Assembly (NCBI GenBank): GCA_015956445.1
Contig: WIUZ02000005.1
Coordinates: 1,922,001 to 1,986,000, forward strand
DNA length: 64,000 nt
Origin: Thelephora terrestris
Lineage: Eukaryota > Basidiomycota > Agaricomycetes > Thelephorales > Thelephoraceae
Direction: 5' to 3'
Part shown: positions 35,814 through 48,500 of the stretch, piece by piece
How the letters are laid out: each line of letters begins with the position of its first letter
Numbering within the stretch: the first letter of the stretch is position 1
The notes under the pieces: generated by a model
What the model was told of the DNA's origin: nothing
Seen by the model: the letters and a program-made list of their open reading frames with translations, nothing else
Databases searched by the model: none
Program-made: the position numbers and the translations under genes

Positions 35814-36864
35814 CATGGGAAATAGATAGTGTTGTACAACCCATGCCCCATGGAGAAAGGATAGCGTTGTACAACCCATGGGGCATGGGAATTGGATAGT
35901 GTTGTACAACCCATGGGGCATGGAGAATGGATAGTGTTGTACAACCCATGCCCCATGGAGAAAGGATAGCGTTGTACAACCCATGACCCATGGGGAACGG
36001 ATAGTGTTGTACAACCCATGGGGCATGGGAAATGGATAGTGTTGTACAACCCATGGGGCATGAGAATCGGATAGCATTGTACAACCCATGGGGCATGGGA
36101 AATAGATAGTGTTGTACAACCCATGACCCATGGGAAATGGATAGTGTTGTACAACCCATGCCCCATGGAGAATGGATAGCGTTGTACAACCCATGGGGCA
36201 TGGGAATTGGATAGTGTTGTACAACCCATGGGGCATGGAGAATGGATAGGGTTGTACAACCCATGCCCCATGGAGAAAGGATAGCGTTGTACAACCCATG
36301 GGGCATGGGAATCAGATAGTGTTGTACAACCCATGACCCATGGGGAACAGATAGTGTTGTACAACCCATGGGGCATGGAGAATGGATAGTGTTGTACAAC
36401 CCATGCCCCATGGGGAAAGGATAGTGTTGTACAACCCATGCCCTATGGGGAACGGATAGTGTTGTACAACCCATGGGGCATGAGAATCGGATAGCATTGT
36501 ACAACCCATGGAGCATGGGAAATAGATAGTGTTGTACAACCCATGACCCATGGGAAATGGATAGTGTTGTACAACCCATGCCCCATGGAGAATGGATAGC
36601 GTTGTACAACCCATGCCCCATGGGGAAAGGATAGCATTGTACAACCCATGAGGCATGGGGAAGGGATAGTGTTGTACAACCCATGCCCCATGGAGAAAGG
36701 ATAGCGTTGTACAACCCATGCCCCATGGAGAATGGATAGCGTTGTACAACCCATGACCCATGGGGAACAGATAGCATTGTACAACCCATGGGGCATGGGG
36801 AAGGGATAGTGTTGTACAACCCATGGGGCATGGGCAACAGATACCATTGTACAACCCATGGGGC
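35814..36864 (-). repeat. 35-bp minisatellite array, outer right segment
   Basis: About 30 units. The variant order matches the array at the window start (about 840-1400), showing common descent. It ends at the 5-bp duplication GGGGC (36860-36864), where the solo LTR begins. Confidence 0.9.
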
Positions 36865-39780
36865 TGTCAGCGTGCTGAATTTTATTCCCTTTTTGAGTGG
36901 TTTTTCACACCCAACTTTCGCCCACTTTCCTTACCTATACCCCTTTCATATTATCATTTCTTTTATCACGCCTCACACGTCATCAAGGAACGCAGACAAG
37001 GACACTGATAATATTACACACGGTGCGCAGCGAAGACAAGAGACTATCAAACCGACGAAGTTGAATCCGCCCGGACCCTATGGATGAGGACTAAGGCGTA
37101 CGAACCCTGGTCGTCAAGACCTGGTCTGCCAATACTCCTCAGCACTGGCAACCTCCTCCTCCGTCCCCTCCGAGGCATTCTCGTCGACTTCCTCGTCGAC
37201 CATCTCGACGACCCGAGCTTCCTCCAGACGATGAGCGACGGCCAACTGAACCTCGGCGCGAAGGCGGTTCCTCGCTGAATCGACCATAGTCTGATCCAGA
37301 GTCCTCTGGACTGACCAACCCTCCACCCTCTCGGTCAGTTGAGCCACCAGGCGAACGGCCTCCGCTGCACGCTGGACCGACAAGAGCGTAAGGTCGGTTA
37401 AGCCGTTCACGTCGACGGACTCCACCGGAATCAGCTCGCCGCGATCCACGCGACACTGTAGCATCGTCGCATCGGAATAGGACGGTGGATTCAATGTCTC
37501 CACCCTGGCGGACAACGCCGAGATTACTGGGACGCATGCGGTGCGCTGGACGAAGTGCCCCGCGATAAGGAACCCAACGACGAGCACGGATAGAACGTTG
37601 CCCACGCACCGGCGAGATCGACGGAGGCGGAATCGGAACAGCCACTTCGTTCTCCCCCGCGTACTCCAACTCGGGAGAACTGCTAACCGGGTTCACGGCC
37701 GTTTCCTCGGACGTCTCGCGAACAACCTCCTCTCCGCCATCAGTATGCGCAGGTGTACGGTACGATCCATCGGAAGCTAAGGGAGGATGTCAGTGGACAA
37801 GCCAAATATGTCAACCGACATCCCACCTATGGGAGAAGCCATCCGATCTGGTATCGACTCGTCCTCGGACTCGTCACGAACCGCAGCTACCGAACGAGTG
37901 CGGCAGTGACACAACCGCTCGCTCATCGATTCGACCCGAGCACCCAACAAGGGCAGAGCGTCGTCCAACGTATCGACCTAGGAGTGGCATGAGCTCTCTT
38001 GGACAAAGACCAGGAGAAGTCGCACCGACCTTGGTGTCGAGCTCATTCAGAGCCCTTCTATGACGGTTGAGCCGTCGGTCGACCTCGATCAGGTCCCGCT
38101 GGATGGTGTCATCCCGTTCCTTCAGGGACTCGACCAACCAATTGTGTTCCTCACGCATCGCTAGCATCTCGCTCTCAAACGTGACGCGGAGCGTGTCGTT
38201 CATCAGGAGCAGCGTCTTCTTCGTATCCAACGCTTCCGAGTACATCCTACGGGCATCATCCTTCGCTTCCTTCACTTCGCGTTTCAGCCGCTCATTCTAC
38301 AAGCCTGTCAGTGTTATCCCACAAGCGGGATGCACAGACCGACTCACCGCTTTCTGCTCTGTCCTTAAAAGGAACCAAAGACGGTGACCAACGGCTGCTG
38401 TATAGTGTTGCGAACGAGTCGCCCCCGGCCACCTTCCTTCGCCGTGTCCCAGATCGTAGATTCCCATCTTCAGAAGACCCCACAACGATGACGCCACCGG
38501 AGTCTCCCACGGCATACGCAACTCGGTGTCAAACGTGACCCCGCGCATAGACTCCTGTAGCTTGTGGTCAATCAAGTTGTGATACCACAACTCGTCATCT
38601 ATGGTCAAGTAGGAGGGAGGCCTGGCGATCGTTGCCTCCAGTTGTCGAGCATCCACCTTGTCGGCAACCGCGAAGATCTACGATGCGATGTCAGTTGCAG
38701 CCAGTAAACAGCGACACGTGACGTCGCACCTCGCGATAGCTGGGGTACGCCACGTTGGCGTTGGGGAGGAAGTAACTCTTGTTCTGCACGGAGCGCGGAT
38801 CCGCAGACTCGATGGTAGCAGTGCTGTTTTCAGCACGGAAGACTCGATCGGAGATCATGGGCATAATGGATGAGTAGTTGGTTGGTGGGATTGTTGACTG
38901 GGGAAGAAGGGAGTTTGATGGGTCCAATGGTCGGTTCGCACTACGCTTTATTCGACCATCGACAGCGCTCGCGTCCTATTCGCCATTGGCTCGGCCCATC
39001 GTTTCACCGGTCCAGACTCCTCATACATTCGCTTTTGACATTCACGCCCCACTCGGTCTTTTGTTGTCCCGATCGGACGAGCTGACGCGTCGTCTTCTCA
39101 TGTGATATTATCCTTTGTCATTCCTTTCCCACACGACGTCATGACCCCTTTCTTATTCTCTCACGAACCCTGACCCATTAGTCATTCTTTTATAAGTTTC
39201 TATTCTATAACCCGGGCCGCTTACTGTTCCAGCTTACTCTCGGCCCTTCTTTGCTCCGAGTTATTATTAGATAGGGTTATCTATGTCCCGGCCACTCTCC
39301 TATATAAGTACCAGTAGAGTAGCTGAGGACTCCCCATCTTTGATATCTCGGGAAGTCCTCTTCTCCTTACAGCATCGGTGTAATTGCTGTAGGCCACTGA
39401 AGAGCTTATCGAGTAACTCCTTGAACCGTTCGCTCTCCTCTCTCACTCAGTCTTGATCCTTAACCGGTGTTTGAAGCGAGCTCGGACACGACATCGAGTT
39501 CCGCACTGCTCTTTGGATCAAGTCATCAGTTTGAGGCGCCATCCTCGGGCTCTTGTATCTGCCCTCAGAAGACGATAGGGATTTACCTGATAGAGGCTCG
39601 GCACTCCTGCTGTGAATTCGGACAACCTACCGGAGAACGCTCGTCCATCGCGTTTTGGACCACGTAGACTTTGGGTGGATATAGGGAAGTCGTTCCCCCT
39701 TTGCCCCACTGTTTCTTGTTGGTTGGAGTTGCGACTCACCAACAGCACTGGTACCTGAAGGGCGAAGAGTGGCCCTGACA
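36865..39780 (+). mobile_element. Solo LTR of 2916 bp with antisense gene
   Basis: Begins TGTCAGCGTGCTGA and ends GAGTGGCCCTGACA, flanked by GGGGC on both sides (36860-36864 and 39781-39785). The array at 1395-1399 preserves the matching unoccupied site. A TATA box (CTATATAAG, about 39300) and a downstream transcribed-type region sit near the right end, as in an LTR. No internal retrotransposon domain is present. It carries an antisense multi-exon gene (38927 to about 37114). Confidence 0.75.
37114..38927 (-). CDS. Antisense LTR-borne gene with coiled coil (2916-bp family)
   Basis: Exon-like open stretches on the minus strand run from about 38927 to 37114. In order they are a region with SIMPMISDRVFRAEN, one with LTIDDELWYHNLIDHKLQ, a heptad-rich helical stretch (KEAKDDARRMYSEALDTKK, LVESLKERDDTIQRD), RVESMSERLCHC, and ELEYAGENEVAVPIPPP. 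They are separated by short gaps with GT...AG boundaries. The layout and several motifs (DDELW, VES.....C.C, ELEYA.E) are shared with the antisense gene in the 3297-bp LTRs, which implies a conserved protein. Antisense orientation relative to the LTR would let spliceosomal introns survive retrotransposition. Function unknown. Confidence 0.5.
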
Positions 39781-39949
39781 GGGGCATGGGCAACGGATAC
39801 TATTCCATTACCCATGGGTCATGGGTTGTACAATGGTATCTTTTCTCCATGGGTCATGGGTTGTACAACGTTGCATGGCCCATGACCCATGGAGAATTGT
39901 CCCGATGTATGGTCCATGACCCATGGAGAAAAGATAGCTGAAGGGGCTC
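39781..39949 (-). repeat. Right terminal block and inverted repeat of the Foldback-like element
   Basis: Contains GGGCAACGGATACTATTCC, a switch in unit orientation around GTTGTACAAC, and the terminal GATAGCTGAAGGGGCTC. Complementary to 31349-31437 over about 90 bp. Confidence 0.85.
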
Positions 39950-39957
39950 CGCTACAC

Positions 39958-40219
39958 TGGTCCTATGGTTGTGGTCCGCAAGACTATCGGCACCTCCTAT
40001 GTCATCGCCGAGCTCGACGGTTCCCAGGCTCAGCTTCGCGTCGCTGGTTTTCGACTTATCCCCTACTTTCCCCGCACTCGCGCCATGGTTCCTATTGTTC
40101 CCGACGTTCTCGACGACGAGTTTGACTCTACCGAAGACGACCCCGAGGACACCCTGTACTTTGGCTCGTTGGACTCCGATTCCTCTACTTACATTCACTT
40201 GGACGCTCCCTCTTTATGA
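39958..40219 (+). pseudogene. Gypsy pol C-terminal tail
   Basis: The Gypsy coding sequence resumes here after the target duplication, with GPMVVVRKTIGTSYVIAELD and VAGFRLIPYF, the small beta-barrel-like tail that follows integrase in many Gypsy elements. It ends with an acidic Ser/Thr-rich stretch and a stop at 40219. Confidence 0.8.
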
Positions 40220-40890
40220 ATCTCTTGTTATTTAATTTCTCAAGTTTTCTTTTTGGACCACCTTCACCTTATGTTTCCCCTTCCTATCCCTATATCTATC
40301 GTCTGACCCCATCCACTCGTTTGAAAATTTTTTTTCTCTATGTTTCCCTCTCTTCGTCTTATGCCTCCCGATTTCTTTCCTATGCTTTTTCCGTCTTATC
40401 CCGGACTCATTTCTCTTTACTTATTCTTGCAGATTGCGCTCGGACTGATCTTGTGACCGGGGACGGTCATGATTTCAGGTCCCGAGGAGCCCCATACCCT
40501 CGCGAACGCGTGCGCTCGCAGATAGTGAGGTAACTCTTCGTGAGACCCACTAGAGACACTACCTCGAGTAGTCGTCCTCACCCAATTTTTTCCTCGCTTT
40601 GCGACTGATCTTCGGATCTGGTCACACCGCATGCTACTAACCTTACGTCGCGACTCGTCGCAACGCTCCCCCACTCCTTTAGCTTTCCTACCCATGCTTA
40701 TCACTCCCCAACGACTCCCGATGACTTCACGACTATCCCCCTATCTCTCCTATCTCATTCTCCCCTCTTCACGATATTTCAAAACCAAGAAAACTGACAT
40801 CTATTCACGACACAACAACGGAGACACAGTACTGCTGATAGTCCAAGAAATATGCGCTAATCGAACGTCCCGACCTCCCTCTCTCCATCC
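40220..40890. other. Region after Gypsy pol, probable start of the long 3' LTR
   Basis: AT- and pyrimidine-rich with no supported gene. By analogy with the solo LTRs, the 3' LTR should begin somewhere here, before the end of the antisense gene. I could not identify its first base or a clear polypurine tract. Confidence 0.4.
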
Positions 40891-43800
40891 TCACTCATCC
40901 ACCACTCCCTCGTCATCTTTCCCTCCCTCTTCACCATCCTCTCCTCCCGCACTCCCCCCAGCCCCCGAATCGTCTCCCGCATCCGACAACGCCAAGTCGC
41001 TACCTTCCGGCGGAACGTCTGTCACGTACTCGAGGTCCGAGTCCTCGTAAACGCCCTCACCGCCGTCAGCGATGATCGCCTCGTTCAAAGCCGCGAGGAT
41101 CTGCTTCCACTGGGGGCAAGGGGGTACTTACCTGGTGGGTATATTGTGAGTTCATTGTGGGTTTTGAAACCATTCGCCCAGTCATTACCCACCAGGTACT
41201 TTTGGGTACTTTTTGAAAGATACCCATCAATTCGCCCATATTTTACCCGCTGGGTACATGGTGGGTACTTTGTAAAAGAACCCACTCAGGAACCCAGTGG
41301 GTATTTTTTGAGCGAAACCCCTGGGTTCTTTCACAATTTACTTTCCAATATTCCCATCACAAACCTGAGCCACTCATTGAGAGTTCTTTCATAAAGTACC
41401 CACTGATCTGATCACAATGTACTCAACTAGATACTCAATGGGTTCTTTGAGAGTTTGTGGTAAAACTGAGCCACACTGTTAGTTCTTTGTGAGTTCTTTG
41501 AAAAAAACCCACTGGGTACATTTTGATCAGATCGGTGGGTATTTTGTGAAAGAACTCTCAACGAGTGGCTCAGGTTTGTGATGGGCACATTGGAAAGTAA
41601 ATTGTGAAAGAACCCAGGGGTTTCGCTCAAAAAATACCCACTGGGTTCCTGAGTGGGTTCTTTTACAAAGTACCCACCATGTACCCAGCGGGTAAAATAT
41701 GGGCGAATTGATGGGTATCTTTCAAAAAGTACCCAAAAGTACCTGGTGGGTAATGACTGGGCGAATGGTTTCAAAACCCACAATGAACTCACAATGTACC
41801 CACTGGGTAAGTACCCCCTTGTCCCCAGTGTTCCCGACTAAGCGACGATCCTCGACTCTCGCAACGACCTCGTTGGCGTCCGCACGTTCTCGACGCAGGA
41901 TCGAACGAAGCTCGGTTCGTCTCAGCTGGAGATCGAATCTCGACTGTCCCGATCTTCCCGCCGCGTTGCCCAACGGAGCCAGGTCAGCGAAGAAGACCGT
42001 GGCGATGTCCGGAGGCATCACACCCCCCGAGACCGGCACCAGAGCCAGAGAAGACGTCCCTGCAGCTCCCGACCTCGTTCTAGTCGACACTGAGGGCGCG
42101 ACGTCCCTCAGCATCAGCCTAGGCACCGTGACCGTCCCGACCTCCGACGTCACCGCGCTCTTCGAACGATGATTGAGGGCGTCCTTCTTGCGCTTCGCAA
42201 TGCCGGCTTCCGAAGGCTCGACATTCGGCCACTTCGCGATCCCGAAGTCCTTCACCCCGAAGGAGCACTTCTTCTTCCAGGTGTCACAGGGCTTACACTT
42301 GACCCGCTGATCGACCCCAGGGTACCAGAGAGGAGTGCAGTTCCTCTGGCTCTTCTTCTTCCTCGAACAAAGACCGCAAACCTAGGAGGACGTTAGCACT
42401 CTCGCTACGGATTCGCGAACGACCCACTCACCGCCCCCACTGCGCGAGGTATGCGTTTCTCGTCCAACGGCTCGCCCTCGACAACAGTCTCCCCGCTCAG
42501 GTCCAATCCCGCGACCTCCTCCACCTCTGAATCGTCCGACTCGACCAGCTGAGCCCGGCGCGGTTTCTTCGACCTCTTCGTGGATTCCGACGGCCCCTCC
42601 TCCTTGCTAGGCGAACTCGAGAGCACCCGCTTCGTCCCGACGGATGACTCCACCGCCGCAGCAGTCCTCTTCTGCGTTGGCTTCGCCCTAGGCGGCACCA
42701 CTACTCACTGGGGGCAAGGGGTCAAATACCCAGTGGGTACATGCTGAATACATTGTGATCACAGTCAAAAAGTGATCACAATGTGCCCAGTGGGGAAAAT
42801 TTGAATACATTCAAAATGTACCCGGCCATGTGAACCCAATGTGCCCAGTGGGCACATTTTGATTGCGATCACAATGTACCCATCAATGTGATCTCAATGT
42901 GCCCACTGGGCACATTTTGATTGCGATCACAATGTACACATCAATGTGATCTCAATGTGCCTGCTGTGCACATTTTAATTTCTTTCACAATGCCCCCATC
43001 AATGTGTTCCCAATGTACCCAGCTCATTACATAATAGTTTCTTTCACAATGTTGTCCACAATGTGTCCAGCATGTGGCTGAGCCACTCATTCAAAATTCT
43101 TTCAAAGATTATCCAGTGATGTGTCCATAATGTCCCCAGGGGGTTTTTTTTGAAGTAATCACAATGTAATCACAATATTGTTCAATTTCATCATGAACTT
43201 TCAAAGAAATCACTATGTGTATGGCTGTACACATTCTAGACACATCGCTAGATACTTTGTGAAAGAATTTTGAATGAGTGGCTCAGCCACATGCTGGACA
43301 CATTGTGGACAACATTGTGAAAGAAACTATTATGTAATGAGCTGGGTACATTGGGAACACATTGATGGGGGCATTGTGAAAGAAATTAAAATGTGCACAG
43401 CAGGCACATTGAGATCACATTGATGTGTACATTGTGATCGCAATCAAAATGTGCCCAGTGGGCACATTGAGATCACATTGATGGGTACATTGTGATCGCA
43501 ATCAAAATGTGCCCACTGGGCACATTGGGTTCACATGGCCAGGTACATTTTGAATGTATTCAAATTTTCCCCACTGGGCACATTGTGATCACTTTTTGAC
43601 TGTGATCACAATGTATTCAGCATGTACCCACTGGGTATTTGACCCCTTGCCCCCAGTGACTTCAGGCTTCCCCTGAGCCCTCCTCTTCCCCTTGTTGATT
43701 CGCGATGGAGCCGGAGCGACCTCATCGTCCACCATCGCGACGTCCTCTGGTTCCGCAGCTGCTGGAGTCGGTCCCGTCAAGATCCCTGCACCCGACGCCG

Positions 43801-44311
43801 GCGTTGGCGTCCTCTGAGTCGTCCCTCCCGCCGTTGTTCCTGCCGTTGTTCCCGCCGAGTCCCCGAAGTCCGGAACCATGTGCGCCTCGATGTGCTCGAT
43901 CATCTGGGCAGCCTCCGCAAAGTCCGTGACGAGTCGCAGTGGAGGGATGTGAAAGGCCCTACAAGCGTCCCGATGCCTTGTCTACCCTCGCGCTGGCTGT
44001 TAGCTTCCGCCTCCTAGCCCCTAGATGACGTCACTCACCAGCCACGCCGACAAATGATCAGCCCACGGTCCGCGTAACTCCTTCTCCTCCTCAAGGCGCA
44101 GCTCCATGGTCTTGAGGCGCCAAATCATCAGTACCGACTTCGAGACGATCTTCACGCAGTCGGGAGACCCCGCGATGAGTGGCCGGATTCGTGCCTTGTT
44201 CCATTCACTCTTCTCCTCTGGAAAGACTTCGTTTTCCTCAAGAAGATCGAGTTCAGCAAACGGCGCGATCCCGTTGGGTCCCTTCGACGGAGTCCAGTCA
44301 TGAGAGTAGTC
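40891..44311 (-). CDS. Antisense LTR-borne gene with Cys cluster (Gypsy 3' LTR), host of two foldbacks
   Basis: Exon-like open stretches on the minus strand run from an ATG near 44311 (MDYSHDWTPSKGPN) to a stop near 40891. They include a helical N-terminal part (IWRLKTMELRLEEEKELRG), a Thr/Ala-rich stretch near 43700-43900, an acidic/basic linker (KRSKKPRRAQLVESDDSEVE), a Cys cluster at about 42240-42390 (CGLCSRKKKSQRNC and CKPCDTWKKKCSF), a helical Arg/Glu-rich part and an acidic tail with DSDLEYVTDVPPEGSD. The Cys cluster resembles CxxC-x8-C...CxxC-x5-C motifs seen in Agaricomycete proteins that recall Zn2Cys6 domains. Two CACTA-like foldbacks (42706-43658 and 41108-41830) lie within it. 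It occupies the U3 side of the 3' LTR region, antisense to the Gypsy element. Confidence 0.5.
41108..41830. mobile_element. CACTA-like foldback MITE, copy 2 (723 bp)
   Basis: Starts CACTGGGGGCAAGGGGGTAC and ends ...CTTGTCCCCAGTG, with duplication TTC (41105-41107 and 41831-41833). Nearly the whole element is an inverted repeat around about 41420; mirror-image ORFs on both strands reflect this. Internal GGGTAC/GTACCC motifs recur. Confidence 0.85.
42706..43658. mobile_element. CACTA-like foldback MITE, copy 3 (953 bp)
   Basis: Starts CACTGGGGGCAAGGGGTC and ends with the inverse ...GACCCCTTGCCCCCAGTG, with duplication ACT (42703-42705 and 43659-43661). Long near-perfect inverted repeat built of short units around GTGCCCACTGGGCACATT and CACAATGTACCCATCAATGTG. 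No coding capacity. Confidence 0.88.
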
Positions 44312-45591
44312 CATTTGAAAGCGGAGGTGTTGTCGAGAGAGTTTGCGATGAAGAGAGACGATGATGTGGCAGCGAGAAGTTTTTCCTTTTTGTTTCGCGC
44401 ACTTACCCCATCCGGACGCCTCGTGTCGACCTCGTGCCAGCCTCGTGTTCGCCTCGCGCCTTCCTCGTGGCAACCAGGGATGGTTGATATCTCAAGTCCC
44501 GAGGAGATGACCTGCCTCCGTTTCGCTGGCCGTCCGACTCGTACTATACCCCTAGCAACTCCAGCACCCTCCTCAGCTATCCACCCATACGTCGCGACGC
44601 AGCGCGAAGCCGCCTCCTCCCACACGACCCCTTGTCGACCATCGCCAGTCTCCCGATAGTCTCGCGACCTCCCGCTCCTCTTGACTTCGACAAAATCCTC
44701 TAAGTCCACGCTCCGAGTCCGGCCTCCCCGATCCCACGTGCCACCCGATCGCTTCCGTTCTCCCACCTGACTTGACTCGCCTCGCCCCCCTTGTTCGTCA
44801 TTGTTCGGATTCCCCCGCATCGGTCCGCCGTCCCGACTCCGGAACACGTGCCCCCCGCCCTCTTGTTGCATTTCGTCGCCGTCTCGACTGTCTCGCCGTG
44901 TTCCCCGCCTCCCGCCTGTTCCACTCCGATCCCGCCTTGACTTTTCGGTTAGATCCTCCATTTCATTGTCCCGTAGTTTCCCACGATACCTTCATTCTTC
45001 TCCCCACTCCTCCCGCCGTCTTGTTCGTCCTTCGCGCATTCTTGTTCTTCCCTCTGTTCCGCTCTTCGTTTTTGTATGACCTCCCTACGCCCTTCACGAA
45101 CTTCACGATTCCCGCTCTCTCGCGACATTTGCCTTGTTATGTTTTGTTCTCCCTTCTTCGTGTTCTACCTTCAACCACTCTCTCTACCTACTATATAAGT
45201 GTCAGTAGACAGTCCTGGTTCGAAAAACGAAGTGCAGTTCCCCCTTTCCCTCTAAAAGTTCAACTCAGCCTTGCGCTGTCTAAAGCCTCCAACACTCTTC
45301 GTTCCTCGCGACCAAGTCCTCTTTGAGCGCAGTGCTCGAAGAACCCTCTAGCTTTTCTCTTTCCTCGTCTCGACTTCTCTCGACGTGAAGCGCAGTGCTT
45401 CTCGACCTTCTCTACTCGTCTCGCGAGCGCAGTGCTCTACTCCAGTCTTGAGCGCAGTGCTCAGCTCTTAGCTCTTCGTGGCGAACGCAGTGTTCACCAC
45501 CTCTACTAGTTTCTTCTCGTCTCAGGTATTCTCTCGTTCTCTCGTCTCGCGCTGATAGCTTCCTTCTTAGTCACCTATCCCGCCGCGACCC

Positions 45592-48500
45592 TGTCAGGGC
45601 CACTCTACCCCAACAACTACCAGTGCACTGAGCCGACTCCGCAGAGTACTCACTAGTCTAACTAGCTTGTGAGAGAACGATCACGTCTCTATTCTTCCGG
45701 TAGGTTGTCCGAGGTCACTACAAGTCAGGTCGAAATCCTAAAGAGAAACCCAACCTAAACCGCACTTCGTTCGGTTTAACAAGCAAGGGTTGATCCCTAC
45801 AGCAGGATTGATGACTCCACCAGTTGATCGACTGGACGCTCGAGGTGTTCTAATATGACTGCTGGGAGTCTATAGTTACGAGGCGCAGTTGACGCGCAGA
45901 GCGGGAGGGAGAGCAGATGGGGATGTCTTGGATCAAACAAGAAACTCTGACTTGGCCTTAACTGCAACTGGGCTGAAAAGGGCAGAGGATTTCCTGAGGT
46001 AACAAAACTAAGGTACTACGATACAGCCACAGTTGCTACTTATACTAAAGGAGTGGCCATGACGTCAATACCCTAATATACCCTTATCAAGTCCAGAACA
46101 AAGGGAGATAAGGAGTGTGAGAACACTAAGTAAGGGAAGCGAACAAGGTGACGCGTGGGAGAATAAAGGACAAAGGGCCTTACTAGCGTGTGAAGGATTG
46201 CATAAAAGATAACGAATGTCCGCATGAAACATAGGGGTAAAGATAACACTAGTCCCAAAAGAAATAGGGGCATGGGGTCATAAAAGTTCGTACCTGAGGA
46301 TCACACCCAAGGGTCAGGTGGCAATCTCCCTTTACATAGTTGTACCAGCGGATTCGGGAGTAGAGCCATGCAAACATCCCTTGTTGTCTGTAGGCGGTAA
46401 CAGCATCACGGACAAGTGGTAACCTCAACGTACGTCCGAACATGAGGAGGTCGGGCCTAGACTCATGGGACATGAGGGATTACAGATTCGCCGGCGTTTC
46501 ACGCTAACGGCTACTCCACATTCGCTGGGCTAAACAAAAGGAGTCTAAGGCACTCCTTCCGAATAACGGCGATTCCTTCCTCCAGTTAGGAGACTGTGAT
46601 GTGACTGTCCACGTGTGTGATCAGGGTCCAGGGTTGATCGTAATCATAAAGTCATGAGGGGTCGTAAAAAGGGGTTCGTGATGTCATAAAGGGGTCATCA
46701 GGGTCTTGAGACCTATTTTTAGTGCGCGCGCGTTCTAGGCGTTCCGGAACGAAGTTCTTCCAAGGCCGTCCCGCGGGCCGAGGTGTCAGCTTGATGTAGT
46801 AAGCCAACGATGATGGTACAGGGGCGGAAGTTGATGTGACCCGGACCAATGAGGTTCGTCGAGGTAGGTCACGTGAAGGATCACCGATCTAGGCTATAAG
46901 AAGGACGTCTTCTTGGAGCCATCCTTGATCAGCAACACCAGCAACTTCCCCATCATCTTACCAAAACATGTCCTTCCCCAACAACCATACCTACAAAGTT
47001 GCCAATGGTATCTCCACCATCTCTCGCATCGACCGTCGTGCCGCCGCTCGCAAGTCCTACGCCTGTGCGGCTGGGACTCCCTATACCACGGATGACCAGG
47101 TATGGGGGAGACTTAGAGCTTTCTGTGCTAGCACTAACGCCTTCCTCTAGGTAGAGGCACGTTCTTTTGGGCGTTGATGTCCAGCTAACGGCTTCTAGAT
47201 CTTGGAGGTCGTCACGGAAGTGGACGCCGAACGTCTCAGGGAGACGATGCCGCATTTGGTGGGGTTGACCTGGGATGACGAGCTCTGGGTCCGTACGATC
47301 ATTGCCGAGAAGGTGGCCTTCCAGATGAGGGGTAGGTTCGGAGAGTTGGAGCATCCGATCAAGAAGGAGCTCTGGTACACCCTTCAGAGGGGGATCTACG
47401 ATCAGGATCTGTTGGAGCACGGAGCGACCGTTCCTCGGGCTGTCCGCCATGCTACCGCTTCCACTAGCCTCTTGTGGTCGCTCGTTCGGGAGGGAGAAAG
47501 CCGGGTAGGTTTTCTGTCTGAATATTCGAGTATGACTCTCGACTAATCAGACTGCCTAGGTTGAACGATTGGAGCGGGAGGTGAAAGAGGCAAAGGCAGA
47601 CGTCCTTCGTTTGTCGGCAGAGGGTCTTCAGATGAAGGAGACCTTGGCGGCCTTTCAACAGGGAACAAACGAGGCGTTGGAGGCAATGGTCGCCAACCAT
47701 CAGGAGTTGATCGCAGGGTTGAAGGTTCGTGACAACAACATCAAGGGGGCGCTGGCCAGGAGGGATGAAAAGGTAATGCCGCTTTCATCATTGCTCAGAA
47801 TGATGGAAGCTGACATTTCCTAGACCGAAGAACTCGAGAACGTAGTGGCAGTGTTGACGGCACAGGTTGAGTCCTTGCAGTACAAAACCTGCAACTGCAA
47901 GGAGGGTCCCAAATTGGTTGGTCAGGGGACCGCCGATGTTCCGTTCGAGTTGGAGTACGCCGACGAGGTGGTACTCCCATCGCCTAACCCGTCGTCCTAT
48001 GCGACTCCTCCGATTGAGAACGCGATTCCCGTTCCGACTCCAGGTCCGGCTTCCACCTTGGCCGCTTCCAACAAGGAGAACTGTGGGCGCTGCGTCTTGC
48101 AGCCGATCCATCAGCTGGTGAAGATCGAGGATGAGGTCATGGAGGTTGACCGAGCTGAAGATGCTCCGAGGGTCGCCGAGGTACGTCCGGTGACTAAGGG
48201 GCAACGTTGCAAACGCTCTCGACGCCGTCTTGCTCATCGCATGGCTCCATCGGCTTACCCATACCCACGTCCAGTTGAGTCGGATGGTGACCAGTCTGGT
48301 CGAGATAGGGGACGAGAGTTCCGCTATCGGGTCAACCGTCCCTACCGACAGGTCGAGTCGGAGATCCAGCTTCGTCACCAGCGTCGACTCGCAATCCAGG
48401 ATCCCACCCAGGGGTCCGACGAGGGAGACGGAGGGTCGCTTGCCGACTACGTCGACAGTACTGTCGAGCAGTCACCCGGTGATGGAGATGTGGGACCAGG

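Larger units (their letters stand above)
31349..39949. mobile_element. Foldback-like minisatellite transposon (8.6 kb with guests), no transposase
   Basis: Terminal inverted repeats of about 90 bp (31349-31437 and 39860-39949). They share TTCAGCTATCTTTTCTCC and the following block to GTTGTACAAC, with one substitution noticed; only the outermost bases differ (ACAGGG against GAGCCCC). An 8-bp duplication flanks it. Inside are an array of the 35-bp unit in one orientation, a palindromic TTAGG-rich core, the array again in opposite orientation, an orphan internal right end at 35801-35813, a further array, a 2916-bp solo LTR, and the right end. I find no transposase, so it must be mobilised in trans. 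The design (inverted arms of tandem subrepeats) is that of Drosophila Foldback elements. The 8-bp duplication and the CAGGG start suggest hAT machinery. Confidence 0.8.

Noticed and set aside
41146-41792. Two genes for the same 80-120-residue protein on opposite strands
   Set aside because: They are mirror frames of the palindromic CACTA-like element.
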